A stretch of 64,000 bases of DNA from Coccinella septempunctata. Taxonomy: Eukaryota; Arthropoda; Insecta; Coleoptera; Coccinellidae. Shown piece after piece: positions 1-9,060 of the stretch. The position numbers were made by a program, and so were the translations under genes. The stretch is taken from the NCBI RefSeq assembly GCF_907165205.1, contig NC_058192.1, positions 31,090,001 to 31,154,000 on the forward strand, read 5' to 3'. Each line of letters begins with the position of its first letter. The first letter of the stretch is position 1. The notes under the pieces were generated by a model that was not told the origin of the DNA, searched no databases, and worked only from the letters and a program-made list of their open reading frames with translations.

Positions 1-1905
1 ATTTACAGATACGGACTGCTCACAAGTAAGTACGATTAAAACGTCCATCAGAAAAACAGAAAATGCAATTGATAAATTATGAGATGTACAATTCGAAGGT
101 ACTGAGGTAACCACTAATCGTTGGTTTCGAGAAGTGCAGAAGACTGAAAACTAACATATATGTCGAGCAAGATGAATGAGGATGGGAATGTATAGTGAGA
201 GTACAAGTTATAATGAGTAGATCATACCAATTGAGTATGCACGATTACCAGAGCAGGCCATCCAGGCTGGTGCCTGGGACGGAATTCTATCAACCTGTAT
301 CATGGCCTATCATGTATCGTCGAACTATAGTTGAGAAGTCAGTAATTAAGCAGGCCATTAAGTTGACTGAGAAATAAAAAAAAACTGATTCAATAAAAGA
401 AAATAGCATGAGAAAACAACAAATTACTATTCATTATCAATGAGAAAGAGAAGAGAAGATTCAATCCTGGGGCTACATACCCATTTTCATGCGAGAAGAT
501 CTAAAGAGGTCTGAAAATCTATGAAAATTATAAAATATAATATGATACATATTTCGGCATTTAATCGATTTGCCTCGAGTGAACGTTTCAATTGAGCGGT
601 AATAGCAAGGATGATAAATCTGTTGGAAGATTTTGAAATATCTTGCACGTGGACTAATTTCATCACAGTGAAATGATCATGAAAATGGAAAAATAATAAT
701 TTTGAGAGGACTTTGCGTACATTACTTCGTGAGAAGATCAAACAAGCACCAGAATTGAGAAGACTTGAAGAGATGCACAATGAGGTGTTATAAATTTAAA
801 TGTGAAAAATGAGATGTGAATTCTACAGAGTTAACAAAGAGAATGAATCAATAATGGCTTCAGCGGAAACTGGACCTTCTGACACCTTGTAGAGGGGACT
901 GCGCCTAAGATGTTTAAACCACTAGTGTGTGCCTTTGTCACTTTTTGCAAGCATCAAGATTTCTGCGAATCAGGAATATGGGATCATTTTTGTGCCGGCG
1001 CCACCATATGAGTTGCTTCGTTCTATTCTTGTTCTACCAAAGGAAATCCAATGATACTTTTTCGTTTTCTTTTGTTTTGTGTTGATATCGAATATCGATC
1101 AACGAGTTCAAAATAACAAGCCCACTTTGTCAGCTGTTGAGAAATATTTGTGATTTACAGTTTGATTTTCGTTGTAAAAATAAATCTGTCAATATATCAA
1201 CACTATCGAAGGGTTCGAAGGAGTATTCACTATTCTTCTTCAAGATAATTTCTGTTCGACAAATTGCATTCATGAGGAGGGTAAATGAATATGATTTTAA
1301 TAAAACACAGTTATGATGGGTCAAATATCCAATATATTCAGTTGACGGAAAAAGAATTTTCAATATATCTACTCGTGAAGAATATTTGAGGAAAAGAGTC
1401 GAATAGTTAAGTACATGTATTTCTGTTTCTTAACACATGCTCACATCACATTACGTATTTCCAATACTGTTCCTTTGAAATATTGCTGAAAATGCCATAA
1501 AACTTAGCCATTCGTCCCGAATGTTCGTTCATCTGATTTGGTTCTGCCTCAAATTCCAACAACACCGAATTCTTAGCTGCAGTTCTCGATTGTCCATACA
1601 GAAAACTGAATGACATGTTGAATAAATGATTGTTCTACACCCTTTCTCGAAACTTATACATTTTCACACACCAATAATCCTTTTTAAATACAACATGTTC
1701 GTAAGTCGTAGGAAAGTATTCAAATTATTTTCAAATATCAATGAACAATGCTCTGTCAAATTCTAAACAGCGCTACCTACAGTGAGAAATATTAAACTGA
1801 TGCGATATCCCCGACAAAAATGAAACAAAATCGAATCAGTGAGTACACCATAGTTTTAGTCATCTTAGCTGCGCCGTCGATGCTGTCAAGTAACTTGTTT
1901 GAGAG
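1..1905. other. No recognisable feature
   Basis: AT-rich noncoding-looking sequence. The longest open frames are under 100 codons and show no motif, signal peptide or composition that I can support. No clear inverted or tandem repeat was seen. Confidence 0.5.
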
Positions 1906-1965
1906 TTACCGGAGGCGTCGTTCCGAATGGGCTGAATTTTTAACATTCCGCCCGCCATAACTAAC

Positions 1966-2417
1966 AGCGTTAGTTATCGAGATGACTAGAGAGGTTGAAA
2001 TTCTTTCTTGGTTGCTTCGTTTGAAGACTGGTAGAATTGCCAACTTCGAGATTGGTCGAGTTAACGTGTACGTGGAGGTTTTGAGCGTAACAACTCGAAC
2101 AAGGCCGGCTAACCTTGGGTGCATTGCTATTACTCGCCCTAATGACCACTTACAGGAGGTAATATCTCATCGGTGATGAGAACTGCTGATTCCCATTCTT
2201 CTCCCATATGAGGAGCTGCTGGGGGGTTGAAGCACCAGTTTGTACCTTCATTCATGAGGGGATGGGCGATGACCTGGTTTTCTGAGGATGCTCTCGTAAA
2301 CATGTTCTTGAGATTGGCATCTGCTCCAATGAAGTTGGTTTCGCAGTCTGAGTGTAACGTTTGACAGATGCATCGACGAGCTGTGAATCTTCGAAACGCA
2401 GCAATAAATTAGTCAGT
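1966..2417 (-). pseudogene. BEL/Pao integrase, 3' half (core end and C-terminal domain)
   Basis: The minus strand from 2417 reads through the end of the integrase catalytic core (FIAAFRRFTARR, SDCETNFIGAD) and then, after a deletion near 2170-2230 and frame changes, the C-terminal domain (GLVRVVTLKTSTYTLTRPIS). These strings are characteristic of BEL/Pao integrases. Asp in the SDCETNF string should be the second catalytic acidic residue. An in-frame stop occurs just after the TTD at the junction, and the segment around the catalytic Glu is altered (PHMGEEWES instead of the family GGAWER type). The reading continues across the inserted palindromic element at 2418-2620 exactly, which proves that the insertion split a once continuous integrase gene. 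Confidence 0.8.
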
Positions 2418-2430
2418 GGTATAATCACTT
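2418..2430. repeat. 13-bp target-site duplication, left copy
   Basis: GGTATAATCACTT here is repeated exactly at 2608-2620, flanking the inverted-repeat element between them. Removing the element and one copy restores continuous BEL/Pao integrase coding. Confidence 0.85.
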
Positions 2431-2607
2431 GTGATGAAAATGAAGGTTTTAGCGGCATGCAGACAGAAATCCTCAAGGCAGCCCGTGTAGCTCAGTTGGG
2501 AGAGTTCCTGACCGGTAATCGGGGGGTCGTAGGTTCGAATCCTGCTCTGGGTGGTACTTTTTTCAGAATTCAATTCCTGCGCGCATGCCGCTAAAACCTT
2601 AATTTTC
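2431..2607 (+). mobile_element. Palindromic element carrying a tRNA-like sequence
   Basis: A 177-bp insertion bounded by a 13-bp direct repeat. Its ends form an inverted repeat of about 25 bp with one mismatch (GGTTTTAGCGGCATGC at 2445-2460 and its complement near 2583-2598). The centre holds a tRNA-Thr-like sequence (2481-2553) with intact A- and B-box consensus. The right arm also keeps GAATTCAATTCCTG, which matches the centre of the perfect palindrome at 31188-31283, so both belong to one family. The variable direct-repeat length (13 and 16 bp) is more typical of retroposition by a LINE machinery than of a cut-and-paste transposase; that is inference. Confidence 0.8.
2481..2553 (+). tRNA. 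tRNA-Thr(GGT)-like sequence or tRNA-derived SINE core
   Basis: A full cloverleaf can be drawn. Acceptor 2481-2487 pairs with 2546-2552 with two G-U pairs at the ends, one internal G-U and one mismatch. The D stem is GCTC/GAGT, the anticodon stem CCTGA/TCGGG, the variable loop GGGTC, and the T stem GTAGG/CCTGC with loop TTCGAAT. The loop CCGGTAA gives anticodon GGT at 2514-2516 (Thr). Position 33 is C rather than the nearly invariant U, GGT is not the usual eukaryotic Thr anticodon, and the acceptor is weak, so it is probably a tRNA-derived pseudogene or SINE head, not a functional tRNA. The A box (TAGCTCAGTTGG) and B box (GGTTCGAATCC) would still suit RNA polymerase III; a run of T follows at 2557-2562. 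Confidence 0.6.
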
Positions 2608-2620
2608 GGTATAATCACTT
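2608..2620. repeat. 13-bp target-site duplication, right copy
   Basis: Exact repeat of 2418-2430, immediately outside the palindromic element. Confidence 0.85.
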
Positions 2621-3301
2621 ACAGCTTCGAGGTGTACTGCGGAGGTGACAAAGCAGACAAACACACAAACCCAAACTTTGTGTATCTTTGCTCCTCTTCC
2701 TTTTCAGGTTTTGATTGTGAGTGGTCCTGTGTATTCTACACCAAAGTGAAGAAAGGGACGAGATGGTCTGACGCGTGGTTCTGGTAATTGTATCATGAGT
2801 TGTTGAGCTCTTATACCTCGTCGCATTGCACATATAACACACTTCAGGATGTGGGAATTCACTGGGGCTCTTTTTCCAATGATCCAATATTGTTTTCGGA
2901 ATGTGCACAGTGTGAGTTGTTTACCTCCGTGGAGTATTCGTTTGTGAGCTGAATCTATAATTAGAGAAGTCAATTGAGAAGATCGAGGAATTATTGCAAG
3001 ATGCTTGCTTTGTGGGTCTGAGAGAGCGTGGGTGATTCGTCCCCCTAGACGAATAACACCTTCATGATCGATGAACGCAATGCGTCAACTGAACACATGA
3101 CGACAGGACGACAGAGTATTACCAGAGCTTTGAGTTCTAGAGGAAAATACACTTTTTGAGTTGCCTTGATCCAACAGATCCTTGATTTTTCCAAGTCAGT
3201 TGAGGTGAGCAGAGATAACAAGTTCAGCCTTGAGGAGTGTCTGAGTCGGGCGAAGACTCTTGAACAAAGAGAGGTGATTCTTAACAGTTTATAGAGAGAT
3301 A
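2621..3301 (-). pseudogene. BEL/Pao integrase, zinc-binding and first half of core
   Basis: The minus strand encodes a BEL/Pao integrase N-terminal part. A His/Cys zinc-binding module is visible (DSAHKRILHGG with the first His pair, CVICAMRRG with the Cys pair). The core start follows (GVEYTGPLTIKT), and after a frame change KIHKVWVCVFVCFVTSAVHLE. Upstream (3000-3300) the linker typical of BEL/Pao pol is legible (GVIRLGGRITHALSD). The frame breaks near 2704 and at several upstream sites. The coding continues beyond the inserted element at 2418-2620. Inactive remnant. Confidence 0.8.
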
Positions 3302-3303
3302 TA

Positions 3304-3735
3304 CAGGGTGTCCGGGGAATAACTGTACATACTCTTACCAGAGATAGAGTTGGACTAGCTGATTACGGATTGACTCTAAAAAAATTATTTCTGGATTTCC
3401 CTAGAAAGCTACAGGGTGATTTTCCAAATTCATGGAAATACTTAGAGCATCATAAAATCCAAACTTATTGACGGATATTATTGAAACTTGGGTGGTTATT
3501 GACACATGCTGAGGTCAAGTCAGAAAGATATCAATTATTTCATTATTTCAGGGCCGGACTCATTAATCTTCATTTGAAGTGTTCAGGGTACAAAAAACAC
3601 TTTGTATTTCGAATTACGAATAATTGATTCGCTTTTTAGGAAGAAGCTAAATTACGCTTCAATTTTTGGTATCACTGAAAGTTGTCACATCAACAATTAT
3701 TTTTTTATGAATTTTTGAATTTGGATAAAGTTCGA
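3304..3735 (+). repeat. Left long terminal inverted repeat of the mariner-like element
   Basis: Matches the reverse complement of about 4940-5369 with scattered mismatches and small indels, for instance around the shared TTGTCACATCAACAATTATT segment. The inner limit is approximate. Confidence 0.8.
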
Positions 3736-3940
3736 AAAATTGAATTTTTCATCATGAACAGAAATGAAAATCCCATGTTTGAATATAAAATGCGAAAGTA
3801 TTAGTAGGAAATTTACAAGAAAGTTCATAACTTCAATGAGCACTTTAATAACGAAACAATAACAAATGAAAAAAACTAAAATACAGTGAAGAGTACCTAA
3901 TAAAAATGAAAATAGGAACGAATGAATTGCTGAGTCAACG

Positions 3941-4601
3941 TTATTTCAAAAGTGGTTCGAAATGGAAACCATTAGCTTGTATACATTTCTCTTGCCGAAT
4001 TCTCAAATTGGATACAGCCTTCCGAATCATGTCGCCATTATGTCTTAAAATATCGCAACAGTTGATTATTCTGTTTATCAGCTGTTCTCTTGACTGGATA
4101 TCTTCAGAATATACCATATCCTTCAATTTTCCTCATAAGAAATAATCTAGCGGGTTGAAATCTGGAGATCGAGGAGGCCATGGAACAGGTCCTCCTCGAC
4201 CTATCCACCTATTTGGATAGGTATTGTCGAGGTACCTTCTCACTTCCAAGCCAAAATGAGGTCCAGCTCAATCATGCTGGAAATAAATTCCTCTAATATT
4301 TATTCCTTGCATGTAGCATGCCGGGTGAAATATTTTGTAGGAAATCTAGATAAATCGCGCTTGTAAGGCGACCGTCAAGAAAATGAGGCCCTATCAAATG
4401 TTTGTTTATCACATTTACTGAAAATTTTTGTTGTGAATTTTTCAGTCTTATACTCGCCCACATGTGCGAGTTATGAATATTGAAAACACCATCTCTGGTG
4501 AATTGAGCCTCATCTCTGAATATTGTTCTGCACAAAGTGATTCTGTGATATGCTATCCAATGTGCAAAATTCAGTCTTAAGACATTATCGCCAGGTTCCA
4601 A
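3941..4601 (-). pseudogene. Mariner-like (IS630/Tc1 superfamily) transposase remnant
   Basis: The minus strand shows a degraded DDE transposase. FRDEAQFTRDGVFNIHNSH (4470-4530) contains the block of the second catalytic Asp, followed by FSVNVINKHLIGPHFL. Between 4135 and 4240 a second frame reads PNRWIGRGGPVPWPPRSPDF and NPLDYFLWGKL, the family block with the third catalytic acidic residue, and 3941-4126 continues as the C-terminal part (KDMVYSE...INRIINCCD). Frameshifts separate the blocks and the N-terminal DNA-binding half is not recognisable, so the enzyme is defective. A related copy is at 49890-51130. Confidence 0.75.
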
Positions 4602-4939
4602 TCGTTGTACCTGTTGTATGTGGTACGGTTACATATTTTCCTCTTTGATTATTCTATACACCTTATGCTTCGGCACATGTAATTGTGCACTTACTCTCTT
4701 TATACTAGTTGAAGGTTGTGCTTGCATAAATTGAAGTACTTCATCACCTCTTTCTAGATTTTTTGGCGATCCTTCTTTCTATCTGGCCTAAAATCCGCGT
4801 CTGGGGTGGCCACCCAGTATATCAACAAATTATTATAGTCTTCTTCACCTTCAGTGACAATTTTAAGAAAATTTATTATTTATTTTCGACCTGCACAAGA
4901 TGACTAAGTCCTGTTTAGGTTAATAAATTGCAATTATCG

Positions 4940-5369
4940 AACTTTATCCAAATTAAGAAATTCATAAAAAAATAATTGTTGATGTGACAACTTGGAGCGA
5001 TACCAAAAATTGAAGCATAATTTAGCTTCTTTCTAAGAAGCGAATCAATTATTTGTAATTCGAAATACAAAGTGTTTTTTTTTACTCTGAAAACTTTAAA
5101 TGAAGATTAAAGAGTCCGGCCATAGAATAATGGAATGATTGATATCTTTCTAACTCAACCTTAGCATGTGTAAAAAACCTCCTAAGTTTCAATTATATCC
5201 GTCAATAAGTTTGGATTTTATGATGGTCTAAGTATTTCCATGAAGTTGGAAAATCACCCTGTAGCTTTCTAGGGAAATCCAAAAATTGATTTTTTATAGT
5301 CGACCCGTAATCAGCTAGTCCAACTCTATCTCTGGTATGAGTATGTACAGTTATTCCCCGGACACCCTG
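4940..5369 (-). repeat. Right long terminal inverted repeat of the mariner-like element
   Basis: Reverse-complement partner of 3304-3735; the terminal CCCCGGACACCCTG is followed by the TA duplication. Confidence 0.8.
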
Positions 5370-5399
5370 TATAATAGAGAGTATATAAGATCCCACGAG

Positions 5400-6110
5400 T
5401 AGTCTTGAGTGACCGCCGTGAGGAGGTTCTTGGTGAGTCTTGCTTCAGATTTGAGGTTAATTGTCGTTCCCGGCTGACGACTGGGCCAGGAATCTGGTGA
5501 CTTGGAAATTCATGGTGGTTCTGTCCACCATAGCGCGCTGTTCAGTAGCTGAGATGATGAGAAGCCAAGAGAGGCACAGATTTTTCTTACCGCAAACGTA
5601 TCTTCACTGTGCACTTGGAGTTAGTTCATGGATGAGCTCTACACTGTTTCCAACAAAGTCCTTCCATCGTGCTGGGTAATATGTGATCTACGATACATGT
5701 GACACATGAATCGTATTATGTATGTATGTCATGTGATACATGACCTTTGGTGAGTGGTAGAATGGCGAGTGGATTTTGACCTTCATCTTTGATGAGCTAG
5801 AGGAAGACTCAAATGGCCAAGAAGGGAGCAGCTTTGGTTTCGTCCGTGACGGTGGTGAAGTGGTACGTCGCTATCTCATCTTCTGAGTTTCGCCAGAGAA
5901 TGCATTGGAGATCCCAATCGTCTGGATTCACCATGATTTGTCTGTATATCTTTGTAATGTCTGTGGAAAACACAAATTTGAAGCGACGTACCAACAACAA
6001 TATATCAATATCATCTAACAGTAGTTTCGTTCCTGTGAGGAAGTCCGTGCAGAGCTGGCAATATTCTTGGTTTCCCTCGAAGCGAAATTGTACTTGAAGG
6101 TATAGGAAGG
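5400..6110 (-). pseudogene. BEL/Pao reverse transcriptase and following region
   Basis: At 6000-5813 the minus strand reads RRFKFVFSTDITKIYRQIMV and NPDDWDLQCILWR, then YHFTTVTDETKAAPFLAI. This is the BEL/Pao palm region, with the first catalytic Asp in FSTDITK. Further down (5700-5410) fragments such as ALWWTEPP and SPDSWPSRQPG resemble the BEL/Pao region after the polymerase domain. The YxDD box itself was not found, and 5700-5800 looks deleted or scrambled. Frames change repeatedly. Neighbouring segments on both sides belong to the same element. Confidence 0.75.
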
Positions 6111-6114
6111 CACG

Positions 6115-6790
6115 CTATTTAGAAGGATTAGAAAATGACTTTAACGGGAGTCTAACTATGTATCGGCCAGAAGAAAGTCGAGAGTGAGTGGCCTTGAAGT
6201 GGCCTTCACATTTCTGCTCGTCAGGAGTGAGGTGAGTAGCGGAGGTGGACTTCTTCTTGTTCCCAGAACTTTGTGAGAAGGCTGTGAAGGTCGAATTCTT
6301 CAGTGGCACGATAGAGAGGAGACTTACTTTAGGAGACTTCGTGATTAGGGCATAATGGACCAAAGTTCGAGAGCTGAGCTGTTGGAGTTGAACCATCTGG
6401 CTCTTTTCGGAGTTGAGGAAGAATGATAGAACCATAGATATCAGCACCCAATATGATGTCAATTGCCATAGAGGTTTAGAAATCTGGATCGGCGAGCTTC
6501 AAATTGTCGAGGTGAGGCAAGTGTGGTCGTGTGCAACTATTAAAAGATGGTAGATAAGAAAACGGAAATGACAAGATATGATCATTTATATTCACGATTT
6601 TGTGATTTTGGATTGGCTTTGAGGAAGGCTGAATTGTCGTGCGAAGTCTTCATAGATGAACCGATCCAGAGTCAATGAAGAGTCTTGCATTGTACGAGGT
6701 GACTGCTGTGAGGACGTTGGCTAGAGCTGTCGATAGAAAAATAAGATTTGACGACTGCCCGGACACTTCAAGCCCTTTTCGAGGTGGCTG
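6115..6790 (-). pseudogene. BEL/Pao protease end and RT amino-terminal linker
   Basis: Minus strand, two frames. Around 6470-6350 it reads DIILGADIYGSI then LPQLRKEPDGSTPTAQLSN, the conserved string after the aspartic protease in BEL/Pao polyproteins. About 6250-6115 gives LTPDEQKCEGHFKATHSR then GRYIVRLPLKS, the segment directly before the polymerase fingers. A frameshift lies between. The active-site DTG-type triplet is not clearly preserved in 6480-6790, which is degraded. Confidence 0.7.
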
Positions 6791-6798
6791 GCTTGGCT

Positions 6799-7318
6799 TC
6801 ACCCCTTAGGAGTGTGCCTTGATGAGGAGGCTTGAGGCGTTCTTGGTGAGGCGGCCATGCTGAGGAGGTCGTGAAGCGACGAGTGGTGTCGGCTGGAACA
6901 TAACCTGTAAGTTTTGTTACTCCGGCATGAGCGGATATTGTGGCTACACAGACAGCTGTAGCACAACTGTCTTTGATTTACCACTATCGGTCAGAGGGGT
7001 TTCTGTTGTGGTAACGAAAGCATGTGGCAATGAAGTGATTATCACCACAATCGTCACAGTTGTACGAGGGCAAACCGTCCGAACGGACTGGTCGTTGAGG
7101 AGATCTGGTGGCACTTTTGGCCATAACACGAGGAGGTACGAGGCTTGAGGAGGGCTTAGAGCAGACTTCAGACGAGAAGGCTTCAGAGGAGGTGACATTA
7201 GAAGCGGCAGCATGCAAGTAGCACGGATTTGGTCTCGAGGTGGGCGATTTTGAGGAGTCCTCGGATTCTTCCAGACACTCCAATGAACGGGCATGGAGGA
7301 ACTCTATGAGCTCCAAAG
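6799..7318 (-). pseudogene. BEL/Pao gag zinc-knuckle region
   Basis: The minus strand encodes cysteine/histidine strings typical of the BEL/Pao gag C-terminus: YNCDDCGDNHFIATCFRYHN near 7060-7000, and CYSCLCSHNIRSCRSNKTYR with a following CSSRHHSSLHDLL at 6960-6870. These correspond to the family's CxxC...H...C knuckles. At least one frame change separates them. The 5' side ends abruptly at about 7318, where Penelope-like sequence of opposite orientation begins, so the matrix/capsid part and the 5' LTR are missing. Confidence 0.7.
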
Positions 7319-7503
7319 AGAGAAGACCCAACGTTGTCTACAAGATACCGAGCAACAATTGCAGCGGAGTATACATTGGAGAAACAAAGAGAACGATGAA
7401 TAAAAGGATCACGTCACACAAGAGTGATTCTAGAAGGAACATCTAAGCCAGCGCACTGGCTCAACACGAAAACATAACTGGACACCACATGAAATTTTCA
7501 GAC

Positions 7504-7515
7504 TTAGAGATCCTA
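7504..7515. repeat. 12-bp target-site duplication, left copy
   Basis: TTAGAGATCCTA repeated exactly at 7939-7950, bracketing the fold-back insertion in the Penelope endonuclease. Confidence 0.75.
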
Positions 7516-7938
7516 ATATTAATGGAAACAACAATTCCGAAGGAATTGTCGTTCCAATAATGTGAGTTAGTCATGAACTATCATAGGAAGTCCCAGAGAA
7601 GTCGAAAAACTCAAGTGCAACTGTAGACCGGTTTCGGGATCATTTTCCCTCGTCAGTACAGTATAGCACTGAATCTCTCGAGCGGAGGATGGTGGTCTTA
7701 TGCGATCTTGGGACGTCGCTTTGATACTGTACTGACGAGGGAAAATGATCCCGAAACCGGTCTACAGTTGCACTTGAGTTTTTCGACTTCTCTGGGACTT
7801 CCTATGATAGTTCATGACTAACTCACATTATTGGAACGACAATTCCTTCGGAATTGTAATATTTCATTCTTCCGATGCGTCCGGTTAGGCGCTTGGAGTA
7901 CTGTACACTATACAGTATTCCTTCTTTTTCTTTTTGTA
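7516..7938. mobile_element. Fold-back insertion of 423 bp inside the Penelope remnant
   Basis: Bounded by a 12-bp direct repeat and interrupting a recognisable endonuclease reading frame. It contains a pair of nearly perfect 133-bp inverted arms (7531-7664 and 7725-7857) and ends in a pyrimidine-rich stretch (7920-7937). No coding capacity. The arms include GATCCCGAAACCGGTCTAC, a composition often seen in Penelope-associated noncoding ends; an origin from a Penelope pLTR-type sequence is possible but unproven. Confidence 0.75.
7531..7857. repeat. Long inverted repeat (two arms of about 133 bp, 60-bp loop)
   Basis: ACAATTCCGAAGGAATTGTC at 7531 is matched by its reverse complement ending at 7857, and the pairing continues inward to about 7664/7725 with few or no mismatches. 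The outer ends are themselves short palindromes. Confidence 0.9.
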
Positions 7939-7950
7939 TTAGAGATCCTA
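7939..7950. repeat. 12-bp target-site duplication, right copy
   Basis: Partner of 7504-7515. Confidence 0.75.
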
Positions 7951-8677
7951 GATACAGAAACTAACAATTGGAAGAGAAAATTTATAGAGATGATAAGGAT
8001 AACCTAAGAACCAAACGCAATCAACCACAAAAGAGACATTGTTAATCTCAGCGCAATTTACGCGAACCTAGTCGAGATAGACAAAATGTCTAGAAACAGA
8101 AACCCCACACAGATAGAAGACCCTGTAGTTTCTCCACGGCCTTTTAATATACCTGTTGTCACCTAATAATAAAAAATGGAAATAAAAATAAAAAATGCTC
8201 TGAACTAATTCTAACAAAAAAGAACAAGAAATTCACTCAGATTGTTATCCGTCATTGTTTAATGTAAGATATTTTTAATAACTGCCTAACACAAAGAAAA
8301 AGAGTGACACTGTGGTGTCATGTCACTCATAACCTAACGAATCTAAAATCTAACCCTTAATGAAACACCGACGTTCAAGGATTTCTTACCTGAATTCTAT
8401 CAATCTCAAGATATAATATGAAATTATGATCATCCTGATATGTAATTACAATGAAAACAACCCAGGTACAACCTCAAATCCTGTAAGTAGTTACGTTTTT
8501 TCAATTACTATAGCCTACAAATACTAACTCCTCTATGTTTTATAAAAGTGCTTCTGAAGAAGAGATAAATTAAAGTCTCGAAAGGTTAAGCTGAAGGAAA
8601 AAGAGTTTTACTTACCAATGTCGCTTTCCCAATAAATACCAAGGCTCTACTTACATAATCGACAAATATTTCCCTCT

Positions 8678-8706
8678 ATATATATATATATTTTTTTTCA
8701 CCACTC

Positions 8707-8739
<33 letters not shown>

Positions 8740-8741
8740 CA
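8678..8741. repeat. (TA)n-rich tract
   Basis: Two runs of TA dinucleotides separated by a T-rich spacer. Confidence 0.9.
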
Positions 8742-8821
8742 CATTGACATATAACCCACCGTTCCAACACGGGAGATAATCAGCATCTGCCGGGCAAGAA
8801 CTGCCAAGGCAAAGGCTGCAG

Positions 8822-9060
8822 CTACGGTCCTTGCAGAACCTTCCGTATTATTCTGGTCGTGTGCAGGATGACCTGTTTCTGCGAAGCGGAGATGATGTCC
8901 TTGTCCAAACAGAGTCGCTGGGTATTCTCAAGTAAGTGCCTCTCCACAATTCCATTCACCGAGATTATCATGGGTAGAACACTGACCGCCTCAAGTGCGT
9001 ACATTTCTCGGAGTTGAAAGGCCAGATCTGTGTACTTTGAGATCTTTTCCGAATATTTCC
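8822..9060 (-). pseudogene. LINE reverse transcriptase C-terminal fragment (R2-like)
   Basis: The minus strand reads KYTDLAFQLREMYALEAVSV then LPMIISVNGIVERHLLENTQ and, further on, QKQVILHTTRIIRKVL. This is the C-terminal block found in a group of invertebrate non-LTR polyproteins, usually written as K..DLA..I..MW....V.VIP.IIGA.G. Only this tail is present. Upstream (9060 on) the sequence changes to a mariner-type transposase fragment. The clade assignment rests on resemblance to the family that also left the relic at 54165-55465. No intact frame beyond 60 codons. Confidence 0.55.

Larger units (their letters stand above)
3304..5369 (-). mobile_element. Tc1/mariner-like element with about 430-bp terminal inverted repeats
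   Basis: The ends CAGGGTGTCCGGGGAATAAC and its complement are flanked by TA on both sides (3302-3303 and 5370-5371), the target preference of IS630/Tc1/mariner transposons. Similarity between the two ends continues for roughly 430 bp. The interior encodes transposase remnants on the minus strand. It sits inside BEL/Pao pol sequence, so it inserted later. The inverted repeats are far longer than those of classical mariner elements. Confidence 0.85.
1906..7318 (-). mobile_element. Decayed BEL/Pao LTR retrotransposon with two nested insertions
   Basis: Reading the minus strand from 7318 down to 1906, segments of a BEL/Pao polyprotein occur in the expected order: gag zinc-knuckle region, protease end, reverse transcriptase, RNase H-side region, integrase zinc-binding and core domains, integrase C-terminal domain. 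The order and family-typical strings identify the class; frameshifts and stops are frequent, so it is inactive. A mariner-like element (3304-5369) and a 177-bp inverted-repeat element (2431-2607) lie inside it. The 3' LTR may begin near 1965 (minus-strand TGTTAGTTATGG), but no matching 5' LTR was found, because the 5' end abuts Penelope sequence at about 7318. Confidence 0.85.
7320..8640 (+). pseudogene. Penelope-like element 3' remnant with GIY-YIG endonuclease
   Basis: From 7326 the plus strand reads RRPNVVYKIPSNNCSGVYIG then ETKRTMNKRITSHKSDSRRN: the start of the GIY-YIG nuclease domain carried at the C-terminus of Penelope-like polyproteins (VYKI.C..C..VYIGET type; one expected Cys is Ser). 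After a stop at 7444 the domain continues to about 7515, is split by a 423-bp insertion, and resumes at 7951 with TNNWKRKFIEMIRIT and EPNAINHKRDIVNLSAIYAN up to about 8120. The 8160-8640 segment is presumably its 3' noncoding part (the string TTCTGAAGAAGAGAT resembles Penelope tails). The RT domain is absent. Inactive. Confidence 0.75.

Noticed and set aside
2361..2594. Open frame across the tRNA-like region
   Set aside because: It reads through the tRNA-like element and its flanks (the VAQLGEF and VVGSNPA strings are typical translations of tRNA sequence), so it is not a gene.
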